From Acidobacteriota bacterium (lineage in GTDB: Bacteria; Acidobacteriota; Terriglobia; Acidiferrales; UBA7541), in contig PKUY01000423.1 in the NCBI GenBank assembly GCA_003131705.1, positions 1,328 through 20,100 on the forward strand: DNA of 18,773 nucleotides, in the 5' to 3' direction. The notes below the pieces were generated by a model. It was not told the origin of the DNA and made no database searches. It saw nothing but the letters and a program-made list of their open reading frames with translations. A program made the position numbers and the translations under genes. This document shows, piece by piece, positions 6,606 through 15,328 of the stretch. Numbering within the stretch: the first letter of the stretch is position 1; each line of letters begins with the position of its first letter.

Positions 6606-8683
6606 AGGTTCTTTACAGGTGGCTAAAGGAATTCGTGGACCTGCAAGCGACGGCCGCAGAGCTGCGCACGCGTCTTTCGCTCGCGGGCGTTTCTATCGAT
6701 TCAGTGGAGGAGTCGGCTGCGGGACCGGTGCTCGACGCGGAAATCACTGCGAACCGTCCGGATTGCCTTGGTCACTACGGCATGGCGCGCGAGGTTGCGG
6801 CAATTTACCGCCTTCCGGTGAAGCCGCTGCAGCTGAAGCTGAAAGAATCCGCCGAAAAAACATCGAACATAACGCGCGTCGAAATCGAATCCCCGAACCT
6901 TTGCGGACGCTACACGGCGAGGGTTTTGCGCGGCGTGAAAATTCAGCCTTCGCCCGACTGGTTGCGACGGCGCCTGGAAGCGATTGGCCAGAGTTCGATC
7001 AACAATGTGGTGGACGTTACAAACTACGTGATGTTCGAGCTGGGACAGCCGCTGCACGCATTCGATCTCGACAAACTGAGCGAACGGCGCATCGTGGTGC
7101 GGCGGGCAAAGCCCGGCGAAAGGATCCGCGCGCTCGACAACGTGGAGCGAACGCTGACGGAGGGCATGTGCGTGATCGCGGACGCAACCCGCGCGGTTGC
7201 GATCGCCGGCGTGATGGGCGGCGCCGAGAGCGAAATCAGCTTCAGCAGCAAAAACATACTGATCGAATCCGCGTGGTTCGATCCGGTCTCGATTCGGCGC
7301 ACATCGAAAGCTCTTGGCCTCCGCACGGAAGCCTCTTATCGGTTTGAGCGCGGCTCCGATCCTGAGATGGCGGAGTTGGCGTCGCGCCGCGCGGCCGAAC
7401 TAATCCAGCAGGTTGCAGGCGGCGAGCTTCTTTCGGGCGCCGTGGATGTTTATCCGAAGCGAGAGCCCGCGCAAAAAATCGAACTGTCGCGCAAGGAACT
7501 GTTGCGCGTGATGGGCGCGGACGTCCCAGACCGCGACATCGAAGAAATATTAACTGCGCTCGGATTTCAGCCGGTGCGCAAGGGTGCGAATGCGGCGAAA
7601 CCCGGATCGAAGGATGCTGTCTGGCAGTGCGAGCAGCCTTCGTGGCGGCAGGACGTGACACGCGGCATCGATCTGATCGAAGAAGTCGCGCGGCATTACG
7701 CCTACGACAAATTTCCGCCGCGCCTGCCTCCCGCGAAGCAGCCCGCGCAACGGCTGCCACATGCGCCGGTACAGGACCGCTTGCGCGAACGCGTGATCGC
7801 GCTGGGCTATCAGGAAATTGTCGAAATTCCAATTGTAGATTCGCAGCGCGATGCGCTGTTTCGTCCCGAAAGGCTTGTGCCCGCGGTGATCAGCAATCCG
7901 CTGGCGGAAGACGCGTCCATGATGCGCTCGACCGGAACCGTCAGCATGATCCGCGCGCTCGAATGGAACCTGAATCACGGCCAGCGCAATTTGCGCTTAT
8001 TTGAAATTGGCAAGACTTACGAATTGCGCGATGGCGAACCGGTAGAGACTACGGTGCTAACGCTCGGCGCCACAGGGCTCACGCGCGAAAAAACGATTCA
8101 CGAGGCGGCGCGCGAATTTGGTTTCGCGGATCTCAAAGGCGATTTGGACGGAATCGGCGAGCTCGCCGGAGGATTCACATGGCAACCGACATCGCTGCCT
8201 TGGCTTGCAGGCGGGCGCGCGGCGCAGATTTCGATCGAGAGCGGCGGCGGTGCGGTAGGCGTCGCAGGACAACTGGCTCGGCGAGTCGCCGAGCAGCTCA
8301 AACTTCGGCAGGAAATCTTGGTGGCGGAATTGCGTCTGGAGCCGCTGCTCGTTGGCATCGAGGCGTCATTGGCCGGTTTGCGTTTTAACCCTCTGCCGCG
8401 ATTCCCGGCGGTCGAACGGGATTTCTCGCTGGTGCTCGCAGACGACGTGACGTTCGCGCAGGTTGCCGAAACGATTCGTGCGCTTAGCATCCCCGAATTG
8501 CGCCACATTGAGGCCGCCGATCTGTTTCGAGGCGGACAAGTCCCGGCGGGCAAATTCTCGCTGATGATTCGCGTCACGTTTGAGAGCGCGCAGGCGACGT
8601 TTACCGACGCGCAGCTCGGAGATTTTTCATCGCGCATTGTCGGCGCTCTGCAGCAGCGGCTGGGCGCGACCCTTCGCGCGTAG
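6602..8683 (+). CDS. pheT: Phenylalanyl-tRNA synthetase beta subunit lacking the B2 tRNA-binding domain
   Basis: Partner of PheS in the PheRS tetramer, with editing and anticodon-binding functions. The B1 start MKVLYRWLKEFVDL runs to LAGVSIDSVEESAAG and then directly to VLDAEITANRPDCLGHYGMARE. In E. coli these two parts are separated by roughly 105 residues forming the OB-fold (EMAP-II-like) B2 domain, which is absent here. The length of 693 aa against about 795 agrees. The B3/B4 editing region is present (NVVDVTNYVMFELGQPLHAF and LRTEASYRFERGSDP), as are B5 and the core-like domains. A C-terminal ferredoxin-fold anticodon-binding domain covers about residues 598-693 (PRFPAVERDFSLVL). The reading frame is clean, so this is a domain absence and not a frameshift. 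ATG overlaps the stop of the methyltransferase gene. Confidence 0.96.
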   Translation: MKVLYRWLKEFVDLQATAAELRTRLSLAGVSIDSVEESAAGPVLDAEITANRPDCLGHYGMAREVAAIYRLPVKPLQLKLKESAEKTSNITRVEIESPNLCGRYTARVLRGVKIQPSPDWLRRRLEAIGQSSINNVVDVTNYVMFELGQPLHAFDLDKLSERRIVVRRAKPGERIRALDNVERTLTEGMCVIADATRAVAIAGVMGGAESEISFSSKNILIESAWFDPVSIRRTSKALGLRTEASYRFERGSDPEMAELASRRAAELIQQVAGGELLSGAVDVYPKREPAQKIELSRKELLRVMGADVPDRDIEEILTALGFQPVRKGANAAKPGSKDAVWQCEQPSWRQDVTRGIDLIEEVARHYAYDKFPPRLPPAKQPAQRLPHAPVQDRLRERVIALGYQEIVEIPIVDSQRDALFRPERLVPAVISNPLAEDASMMRSTGTVSMIRALEWNLNHGQRNLRLFEIGKTYELRDGEPVETTVLTLGATGLTREKTIHEAAREFGFADLKGDLDGIGELAGGFTWQPTSLPWLAGGRAAQISIESGGGAVGVAGQLARRVAEQLKLRQEILVAELRLEPLLVGIEASLAGLRFNPLPRFPAVERDFSLVLADDVTFAQVAETIRALSIPELRHIEAADLFRGGQVPAGKFSLMIRVTFESAQATFTDAQLGDFSSRIVGALQQRLGATLRA

Positions 8684-8709
8684 CCCAGCACCGGTGCAAC
8701 GCCCAGCTC

Positions 8710-8725
8710 ACGGCGCTTGCGCCGT
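8710..8725. other. GC hairpin between pheT and zapA
   Basis: ACGGCGC (8710-8716) and GCGCCGT (8719-8725) form a near-perfect inverted repeat with a two-base centre. No T-run follows. It lies upstream of both possible zapA starts and could be an RNA stem ending or protecting the pheT message. Confidence 0.4.
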
Positions 8726-8784
8726 CGCGGGCGATGGCCGACAATGGCGGCAGTCCAGCCACACATCGGGGACGGAGCGCGAAG

Positions 8785-9063
8785 GTGAAAATCGAAATCT
8801 ACGACCAGAGCTACAACGTTAACGCGGATCAGAACGACGATTATCTGAAGGAATTAGCGTCCTATGTGGACGGCAAAATGCGCGAAGTCGCTCACGCGAC
8901 GCGCATGGTTGACTCCGTGAAAGTGGCCGTGCTTGCGGCATTGAATATTGCCGATGAACTCTTCGCGGTGCGCGAGCGGCAGCAGGAGATCGACGGGCCG
9001 CTGCGCAAACGCGTGGAAAAATGCGTCGCGCTGGTCGAAAAGGCCCTCGAACACTCCAATTGA
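8785..9063 (+). CDS. zapA: Cell division protein ZapA
   Basis: Small FtsZ-binding protein that bundles FtsZ filaments at the division ring. The segment VKIEIYDQSYNV, then DDYLKELASYVDGKMREVA and VDSVKVAVLAALNIADELF, is the ZapA family pattern, and the C-terminal half is a predicted coiled coil. A GTG at 8785 follows GGAG (8774-8777) at 7-nt spacing and starts exactly where ZapA homology starts, giving 92 aa. The in-frame ATG at 8734 would add 17 residues without similarity and has a weaker ribosome-binding site, so I prefer the GTG. Synteny pheT-zapA is common. 6S RNA, often near zapA in bacteria, lies here about 6.7 kb downstream beyond an efflux cassette. Confidence 0.92.
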   Translation: MKIEIYDQSYNVNADQNDDYLKELASYVDGKMREVAHATRMVDSVKVAVLAALNIADELFAVRERQQEIDGPLRKRVEKCVALVEKALEHSN

Positions 9064-9123
9064 AGCGCAGGCGTTGAACTGGCTTCGGCGTGCCTTTGGC
9101 GTCAACACCGGACGGGTAACCGA

Positions 9124-9152
9124 TTGGGCCTGGCCGACATCTACTGTATGAT
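9124..9152 (+). promoter_or_regulatory. Promoter of the metal-efflux operon
   Basis: TTGGGC (9124-9129) and TATGAT (9147-9152) are separated by exactly 17 nt, a good sigma70-like arrangement. Transcription would begin near 9159, some 25 nt before the ATG at 9184. This placement argues against the TTG at 9124 and ATG at 9148 as starts of the first gene. No clear dyad operator for a metal regulator is seen. Confidence 0.6.
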
Positions 9153-9183
9153 CGAAGCAGGCTGTGTTATTCGGCCAGCGGAA

Positions 9184-9471
9184 ATGCGCAAGCCAAGAAC
9201 AAGTCGGTATCTGGTGGTCCCGGTAGCGCTACTGGCGCTGCTGTTGGTCGGCATGACGCTCGGAAGCGTCTGGCATCATCATGCAGGTTCTTCCGACGAA
9301 TCAAACTGCTCGATCTGCCACCTGAGCCACCAGCCAATCGACCGGCCGGCTCCAGTCAATGAAACACCGGCACTGGCTCTTGTAGAACCGGCGCTCGAAC
9401 TTGCAGACTCCGGCTTTGCCCCAACACTGGTCATTCAACGCGTCCCGGCCCGAGCCCCTCCCGTCGCATAA
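9184..9471 (+). CDS. Small membrane-anchored protein with a His/Cys cluster
   Basis: Predicted 95-aa protein with one hydrophobic segment (about residues 9-28, YLVVPVALLALLLVGMTLGS) followed directly by HHH (31-33) and CSICHLSH (C42, C45, H46, H49). The overall pattern is HHH-x8-CxxCHxxH, suitable for binding a transition metal. The C-terminal 45 residues are Pro/Ala-rich. It resembles small DUF2946-type proteins found beside metal-resistance genes, but the match is only by pattern. CxxCH is also a heme c site, but the protein is too short for a cytochrome domain. It is the first gene of the efflux operon, 72 nt before the outer-membrane factor. ATG 9184 was chosen because the promoter covers the upstream alternatives. 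A periplasmic metal-binding or sensing accessory of the pump is my inference. Confidence 0.7.
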   Translation: MRKPRTSRYLVVPVALLALLLVGMTLGSVWHHHAGSSDESNCSICHLSHQPIDRPAPVNETPALALVEPALELADSGFAPTLVIQRVPARAPPVA

Positions 9472-9543
9472 CCTTCGTTTTTCCCTGTGCTGCCTCCGGC
9501 ACACCTATTCACGTCCGATTTGTTGAGTGAGGGTTGAGCGTTC

Positions 9544-10872
9544 ATGCGATTACCACATGCGCGATTCGCAATTTTGACTTTTGTTGTGTGTCTGGCCAGC
9601 GCCGCTAACGCGACGACCACGCTCGCGCAGGCTACTTCGCCGGCTCCAACTCCACCGGCAGCCCCATCGTCCGTACAAGGCCTAGTAAAAATCACGCTTG
9701 ACGACGCCATTCAAATGGCGCTCGCGCACAATCACACCCTGCTCGCCGCCCGCACCACGATTCAACAGAGCGAAGCCCAGGAAACTACAGCGAACCTGCG
9801 CCCGAATCCGGTGCTCCTCGGCGACACACAGTTTCTTCCGATCTTCGAACCGGATCAGTTCAGCTCGGCCTATATGAACGATTCGGCGCAATTCGATCTC
9901 GGCCTGAGTTACCTATTCGAGCGCGGCAAAAAGCGGCAGCATCGCCTTCAGGCGGCGAAGGACCAGACGGACATCGCGCGCTCGCAAGTTGCGGACAACG
10001 AACGCAGCCTTTCGTTCCAGGTAGCGTCGCAATTCGTCAGCGCGCAGCTGGCCGAATCGGCGCTGGACCTCGCGATGCAGAATATGAACAGTTTTCAGAA
10101 ATCGGTGGACATCGGCAAGGAGCGCTACAGGGCCGGCGACATCAGCGATGACGATTACCTGAAGATCAAGCTGCAGCTCCTGCAGTTCCAAACGGACGCA
10201 TCGCAGGCGCGGCTCGCAAAAGTCCAGGCGCTCTCGGATCTGCGGCGGTTGCTGGGATACGAGTCGGTGTCCGCCGACTATGACGTGGCCGGGCCGTTCG
10301 ACTACCAACCTGTCAACGCGCACCTGGAAGACCTTCAGGCAAAAGCTCTGGCTACGCGCTCCGACCTGCGGGCGGCTCAGCAGGGCGTGACCGCCGCGAA
10401 CAGCCAGCACGAACTGGCGAAAGCGAACGGCAAGCAAGACATCACCGCGCAGGCCAGTTATACGCACACGGCCGATCTCAGCACCGCTTCGCTCTTCGGA
10501 CAGATTCAAATCCCCATCTTCAACCGCAACCAGGGGGAAATCGCGCGCACGGGTTTCGCGATCACGCAGGCGCAGGAACAGGAAAAAGCCGCGAGCGAGC
10601 AGGTTCTGAATGACGTCCGGGACGCATATGAAGGATTGCGTACGAACGACGAAATCATCCAACTCTACCGCTCGGGCTATCTCGATGATGCGCAGCAGGA
10701 CCGCGACATCAGCGAATACTCCTACAAACGCGGCGCGGCGAGCCTGCTCGGTTATCTCGACGCGGAACGCAGCTACCGGGCGACAGAGCTTGCCTATCGC
10801 CAGGCGCTCGCAGCATATCTGCTCGCCGTGGAACAGCTTCGCCAGGCGGTGGGAACGAGGATTTTGCCATGA
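9544..10872 (+). CDS. TolC/CzcC-type outer-membrane efflux protein
   Basis: Outer-membrane channel of a tripartite exporter. Residues 1 to about 30 form a Sec signal peptide (FAILTFVVCLASAANA), followed by a Pro/Ala-rich linker. Two outer-membrane-efflux-protein repeats follow, beginning at ITLDDAIQMALAHNHTLLAA and ending at the YRQALAAYLLAVEQLRQAVG segment. Long heptad-rich helices (KIKLQLLQFQTDASQARLAK and others) would build the periplasmic tunnel. The length of 442 aa is normal for the CzcC/TolC family. GAGGG lies upstream of ATG 9544. Its stop TGA overlaps the next gene's ATG (ATGA at 10869-10872), showing translational coupling to the fusion protein gene. Confidence 0.93.
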   Translation: MRLPHARFAILTFVVCLASAANATTTLAQATSPAPTPPAAPSSVQGLVKITLDDAIQMALAHNHTLLAARTTIQQSEAQETTANLRPNPVLLGDTQFLPIFEPDQFSSAYMNDSAQFDLGLSYLFERGKKRQHRLQAAKDQTDIARSQVADNERSLSFQVASQFVSAQLAESALDLAMQNMNSFQKSVDIGKERYRAGDISDDDYLKIKLQLLQFQTDASQARLAKVQALSDLRRLLGYESVSADYDVAGPFDYQPVNAHLEDLQAKALATRSDLRAAQQGVTAANSQHELAKANGKQDITAQASYTHTADLSTASLFGQIQIPIFNRNQGEIARTGFAITQAQEQEKAASEQVLNDVRDAYEGLRTNDEIIQLYRSGYLDDAQQDRDISEYSYKRGAASLLGYLDAERSYRATELAYRQALAAYLLAVEQLRQAVGTRILP

Positions 10873-12095
10873 TCACACTACTGAGCACTATCAAGTCACT
10901 CAAAACAATTAAGTCAATGCGCACTTCGCGAATCGAACATCGCGGCCATGCGCTCGGGATCGCCGCGACACTCGCTTTGGCATGCGCGCTCGGAGGCTGC
11001 AGCTCGGACAAGAGCGAGAGCCGGATGACGTCGTACTCGTCCCGGGAATCGAAGTCGGCGACGCCTCAGCTTTTCACGATCCCGCAGGATCAGATGTCCC
11101 ACGTGCAGGTCGTCACCGTACAGCCGACGAAGCTTTCCCGCAACATGCGGTTGACGGGAGCAGTTGCCTACAATGCATTCAAGACGACGCCGGTGATCAC
11201 GCAGGTAGGCGGGCCGGTGACACGGATTCTCGTTGTCCCCGGGCAGCATGTGCATCAAGGCGCACCTATGCTCTACGTGACCAGCCCGGATTATTCGCAG
11301 CTGCTCGATGGATACATTAAGGCGCGAGAGACCTATCGCGTGGCGGACAAAAACTACGCCCGCGCGCAGGATCTCTACCAGCACAACGCCATCGCCGAGC
11401 GCGATCTGCTGCAAGCGGAATCGGATCGCAACCAGGCCCAGGCGGACCTGAACGCTTCCGAGCAAAGCATGAAAATCCTCGGAATCAAGAATCCAGAGGA
11501 CATGCTGAAAGGTCCCTCTTCGGCTGAAATCCCGGTGATTGCGCCGATCGGGGGTGAAGTGGTCGAGCGGCTCGTTTCGCCGGGGCAGGTGATGCAGGCC
11601 GGCCAGACGCAGGCGTTCACGATTTCCGATATGAGTACCGTGTGGGTGCTGGCCAACGTGTATCAAGACGACCTGGCGTATGTGAAAAATGGTCAGGACG
11701 TGGTGGTGCAAACCGACGCGTATCCCGACAGCTTCCACGGCAAGATTTCTTACGTCTCCGCCGCGCTCGATCCCAACACACGCACGCTGCAGGCCCGCAT
11801 CGTTGTCGATAACCCAGGCGAGAAGCTGAAGAAAGACATGTACTGCACCGCGACGGTCACAGCGGGCGTGATTCAGAATGCGATCGCCGTGCCCGATGCT
11901 TCCGTGCTGCGCGACGACGAAAATCAGCCGTTCGTTTACGTGACAACCGGTTCGAACCAGTTCGGCCGTCGGGCGGTTGAGATCGGGCAGAGCCAGAATG
12001 GCCAGACGCAAATTTTGAAAGGTCTCTCCGCGGGAGAAAACGTGGCGGGCGACGGCAGTTTGTTTCTTCAATTCGCCAATTCGATTCAGCACTAA
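10869..12095 (+). CDS. Periplasmic membrane-fusion lipoprotein, CzcB/HlyD type
   Basis: Adaptor linking the inner-membrane RND pump to the outer-membrane channel. A lipobox ALGGC with C44 predicts a lipid-anchored periplasmic protein. The split biotinyl-lipoyl domain is visible as GGPVTRILVVPGQHVHQG and IGGEVVERLVSPGQVMQAGQ. A helical hairpin (about residues 145-205) and the beta-barrel domain (WVLANVYQDDLAYVKNGQDV, NTRTLQARIVVDNP) complete the fold. At 408 aa it has the usual length. ATG 10869 overlaps the preceding stop. An internal ATG at 10917 gives a more usual lipoprotein signal but has no clear ribosome-binding site. The N-terminal linker is Ser-rich and lacks the His-rich extension known in some CzcB proteins. 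Confidence 0.93.
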   Translation: MITLLSTIKSLKTIKSMRTSRIEHRGHALGIAATLALACALGGCSSDKSESRMTSYSSRESKSATPQLFTIPQDQMSHVQVVTVQPTKLSRNMRLTGAVAYNAFKTTPVITQVGGPVTRILVVPGQHVHQGAPMLYVTSPDYSQLLDGYIKARETYRVADKNYARAQDLYQHNAIAERDLLQAESDRNQAQADLNASEQSMKILGIKNPEDMLKGPSSAEIPVIAPIGGEVVERLVSPGQVMQAGQTQAFTISDMSTVWVLANVYQDDLAYVKNGQDVVVQTDAYPDSFHGKISYVSAALDPNTRTLQARIVVDNPGEKLKKDMYCTATVTAGVIQNAIAVPDASVLRDDENQPFVYVTTGSNQFGRRAVEIGQSQNGQTQILKGLSAGENVAGDGSLFLQFANSIQH

Positions 12096-12113
12096 GGGAT
12101 GGACTGACCAAAC

Positions 12114-15100
12114 ATGATTCACCGCATTGTCCAATTCGCGTTGCGGCAACGATTGCTGGTGCTGATCGTCACGGCGTTTATTGCCATAGGAGGCGCGGTC
12201 TCCTTCCAGTACATGCCCGTGGACGCTTACCCCGATCTTTCTCCGCCGAGGGTCGAAATCATTACGCAATGGCCGGGGCACGCGGCGGAGGAAGTCGAGC
12301 GCCTCGTCTCGCTGCCCACCGAAGTCGAAATGAATGGCGTTCCGAAGTTGGATGTGATGCGTTCGATTTCGCTGTATGGCCTCTCGGACGTGATCCTCAC
12401 GTTTAACGAAGGCACGGAAAACTATTTCGCGCGCCAGATTGTGTTCCAGCGGTTGAGCGAGGTCACATATCCATCCGGTGTGACGCCCACGCTCTCGCCG
12501 CTTTCGAGCCCTTCGGGACTTGTCTATCGCTACGTGCTCGAAAGTCCCGACCGCTCGCCACAGGAGCTCAAGACTTACGAAGACTGGGTGATCCAGCGCG
12601 AATACAAGCAGATTCCAGGAGTCGCGGACGATTCCGGCTTCGGCGGAACGGTGATGCAGTATCAGGTGCTGCTCGATCCCGCGCGGCTTTACGGATATCA
12701 CATCCCCTTCCCGCAGGTGATCCAGCAGCTTTCGTTGAACAACGCGAACGCCGGCGGAGGGTTCTATTCACAGGGCGGCCAGTTCGATTACGTCCGCGGA
12801 ATCGGTTTGCTTCGGGACACGCGGGATATCGGCGACGTAATTGTTGGCACGCAAAACGGCGTGCCCGTGCGCGTCCGAGATGTCGGCGATGTGACCATCG
12901 GCAACGCACCGCGCTTGGGAGAATTAGGCTTTAACAAGAGCGACGACTCGGTCGAGGGCGTCATCTTGATGCTCACTGGCGAGCAGACGCAGAACGTGCT
13001 GAAAGGCGTGGAAGCAAAAACAAAGGAACTGAACGAAAGTATTCTGCCGCCGGACATCAAGGTGCATCCGTTCTACGATCGCAGCGACCTGGTGCGTGTG
13101 ACGACGGGTACGGTGGAGGGCAATTTAGTACGCGGGATGATTCTGGTCTTGATCGTATTGCTGGCTTTTCTCGTCAGCTTCCGCGCCGCGGTGATTGTGG
13201 CGCTGACCATTCCGGCGGCGCTGCTCTTCGCGTTTATTTTTCTGCACGCGCGGGGTGTCCCGGCCAACCTGCTTTCAATCGGCGCAATCGATTTCGGGAT
13301 CATCATCGACGGAACTTTGGTGATGGTCGAAAACATCTTCCGCGAGCTCGGCCTGCGGGAAGGGCAGAAATACAACTTACACGAAGTGCTCCTAGCAGCG
13401 GCGAAGGACGTGGACCGCCCGATTTTTTATTCCGTTGCAGTGATCATCGCCGGTTACATCCCCATCTATGCGCTGAGCGGCCCTTCGGGAAAACTGTTTC
13501 ATCCGATGGCGGACACGATGTCCATCGCGCTGGTGGGCGCTCTGCTGCTGACCCTTACTCTTGTGCCCGTGCTGTGCTCCTACTGGTTCAAAAATGGCGT
13601 GCATGAAAAGGTCAATCGACCTTTCGAGTGGATCCGACGGCAATACGCGAAGCAGCTCGACCGGTGCCTCGATCACCCGAAAGCGACGCTCTTTGTGGCC
13701 GTGTGTATTTTCGGCGCCACGCTCTTGCTGATCCCATTCATCGGCGCCGAATTCATGCCCCACCTCGACGAAGGCGCGCTATGGGTCCGCGCGACGATGC
13801 CATACACGATTTCGTACGAAGAGGCGGCGAAGTTCAGTCCGCAGGTCCGCAAGATATTGATGCAGTATCCGATGGTCACCGACGTCGGCTCCGAGCTTGG
13901 CCGCCCCGACGACGGGACGGACCCGACCGGATTCTTCAACGATGAATTCTACGTTGGCCTGAAACCGTATGACGATGCGTCCTGGAAGAGCGGGCCTGTT
14001 CGTAACAAGGCCGAACTTACCGACGACATCCAGAAACATCTTCAGGCTTTTCCGGGAGTTATTTTCAATTACACGCAGCCGGCCGAAGACGCAGTGGACG
14101 AAGCGCTCACAGGCCTGAAGAGTTCCCTGGCGGTGAAAGTTTATGGCCCGGACCTGAACGTGCTTCAGAGCAATGCTCTCGAGATCAAACGGCGTCTCGC
14201 ACAGGTTCCCGGCTTCAGCGAACTCACAGTAGTGCGCGAGCTTGGGCAACCCAGCCTGCTGATCGACTCGGACCGCGACAAAATTGCCCGCTACGGCATC
14301 AACGTAGCAGACGTGGAAACCGTGGTGGAGGGAGCGGTCGGAGGCCAAGCCGCAACACAAGTGATCCAAGGCGAGAAGCTATTCAACCTTGTGGTGCGCA
14401 TGAAGCCGCAATACCGTGAAAGCGCGCAACAGATCGGCAATCTGCTCGTCGGGACGCCCACCGGCCAGCAAATTCCGCTGAGCGAGCTTGCGAACATTCA
14501 CGAGGCGAGCGGTGCGTCGTTCATCTATCGCGAAAATAATTCACGCTACATCGGCGTGCAGTACAGCATTGAGGGACGCGATCTCTCGAGTGCCGTTACG
14601 GACGGCCAGCGCGCCGTCGCCGACATTCAGAAATCTCTGCCGGCGGGCTATCGCCTCTCGTGGGGCGGCGAGTACAGCGAGTTCCTCGAAGCGAAGCACC
14701 AGATGGAAATCATCGGTCCGCTGGCTCTGCTTCTGATTTTCATGATTTTGTTCGCTCTCTACGGCAATTTCAAATTCCCGCTGGCAATCGCGCTCGGCGT
14801 GGTAATCACCGAGCCCGTAGGCGCGTTGATCGCGCTGAAGCTCACGGGCACGCCGTTCAGCGTGTCGTCAATCCTTGGATTGCTCGCGCTCATGGGAGTT
14901 TCGGTCGAGACGGCCGTGATTCTCGTGTCCTTCATCAACAAGCTGCGGCAGGAAGGCAGAGACATCCGGACCGCAACACGCGAGGCGGCTCTCATGCGGC
15001 TGCGACCCATTATGATGACGGCCCTTGTGGCCTGCCTGGGCTTGTTGCCGGCGGCGCTTTCGACTGGCATCGGCTCCGATACTCAGAAACCTTTTGCGAT

Positions 15101-15203
15101 CGTGATCGTGGCGGGACTGATCTCGAGGCTTTGCATTGCGATATTCGTGGATCCGGTTCTCTATCGCGCGGTCGCCCGCGACGGCGATTATTTACAAGTC
15201 TGA
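12114..15203 (+). CDS. czcA: Heavy-metal RND efflux permease, CzcA-like
   Basis: Proton-driven inner-membrane pump that exports metal cations through the fusion protein and outer-membrane channel. At 1029 aa it is full length. TM1 lies at about residues 13-31, a large periplasmic loop follows, TM2-TM6 start near 340, TM7 near 523 and TM8-TM12 from about 866 to the end. TM4 carries DFGIIIDGTLVMVEN with D393, D399 and E406. These have the same spacing as the proton-relay residues D402/D408/E415 of Cupriavidus CzcA. This DFG-DG form favours divalent Zn/Co/Cd-type pumps over the Cu/Ag CusA type, but the true substrate is inferred. ATG 12114 follows AAGGGATGGA, 18 nt after the fusion gene. No regulator or two-component pair accompanies the operon in this window. 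Confidence 0.94.
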   Translation: MIHRIVQFALRQRLLVLIVTAFIAIGGAVSFQYMPVDAYPDLSPPRVEIITQWPGHAAEEVERLVSLPTEVEMNGVPKLDVMRSISLYGLSDVILTFNEGTENYFARQIVFQRLSEVTYPSGVTPTLSPLSSPSGLVYRYVLESPDRSPQELKTYEDWVIQREYKQIPGVADDSGFGGTVMQYQVLLDPARLYGYHIPFPQVIQQLSLNNANAGGGFYSQGGQFDYVRGIGLLRDTRDIGDVIVGTQNGVPVRVRDVGDVTIGNAPRLGELGFNKSDDSVEGVILMLTGEQTQNVLKGVEAKTKELNESILPPDIKVHPFYDRSDLVRVTTGTVEGNLVRGMILVLIVLLAFLVSFRAAVIVALTIPAALLFAFIFLHARGVPANLLSIGAIDFGIIIDGTLVMVENIFRELGLREGQKYNLHEVLLAAAKDVDRPIFYSVAVIIAGYIPIYALSGPSGKLFHPMADTMSIALVGALLLTLTLVPVLCSYWFKNGVHEKVNRPFEWIRRQYAKQLDRCLDHPKATLFVAVCIFGATLLLIPFIGAEFMPHLDEGALWVRATMPYTISYEEAAKFSPQVRKILMQYPMVTDVGSELGRPDDGTDPTGFFNDEFYVGLKPYDDASWKSGPVRNKAELTDDIQKHLQAFPGVIFNYTQPAEDAVDEALTGLKSSLAVKVYGPDLNVLQSNALEIKRRLAQVPGFSELTVVRELGQPSLLIDSDRDKIARYGINVADVETVVEGAVGGQAATQVIQGEKLFNLVVRMKPQYRESAQQIGNLLVGTPTGQQIPLSELANIHEASGASFIYRENNSRYIGVQYSIEGRDLSSAVTDGQRAVADIQKSLPAGYRLSWGGEYSEFLEAKHQMEIIGPLALLLIFMILFALYGNFKFPLAIALGVVITEPVGALIALKLTGTPFSVSSILGLLALMGVSVETAVILVSFINKLRQEGRDIRTATREAALMRLRPIMMTALVACLGLLPAALSTGIGSDTQKPFAIVIVAGLISRLCIAIFVDPVLYRAVARDGDYLQV

Positions 15204-15208
15204 CGAGT

Positions 15209-15328
15209 TTAGTATGTTCGTATTCTCAGTAGTTCCCGGATCCCCTCCCACAGCTTAGCGGCATATCTCCCAGTTGATACGATCGAGTTTCCGATGGCGG
15301 CGTATTTGAACCGATCGCGAAGGCGCCC
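15209..15328 (-). pseudogene. Possible 3' remnant of a cytosine-5 DNA methyltransferase gene
   Basis: On the minus strand the frame ending at TAA (complement of 15209-15211) reads GRLRDRFKYAAIGNSI, then VSTGRYAAKLWEGIRELL and a few more residues. The RFKxxxIGNSI stretch resembles motif X near the C-terminus of cytosine-5 DNA methyltransferases (RYxxxGNSV form), followed by a terminal helix. Upstream on that strand the frame runs into antisense of the cytochrome gene, so only about 40 codons would survive. No other conserved methyltransferase motif (PCQ, ENV) is present. The evidence is short and the call is tentative; it may be a chance open frame. Confidence 0.3.

Noticed and set aside
9124..9183. 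Earlier starts (TTG 9124, ATG 9148) for the His/Cys protein
   Set aside because: They fall within the -35 and -10 elements of the proposed promoter, upstream of the expected transcript start.
10914..12701. A 595-codon open frame on the minus strand
   Set aside because: It lies wholly opposite the fusion-protein and RND genes, which carry lipobox, lipoyl and RND motifs. Its translation is His/Arg/Leu-rich with no recognisable domain, a typical antisense shadow in GC-rich DNA.
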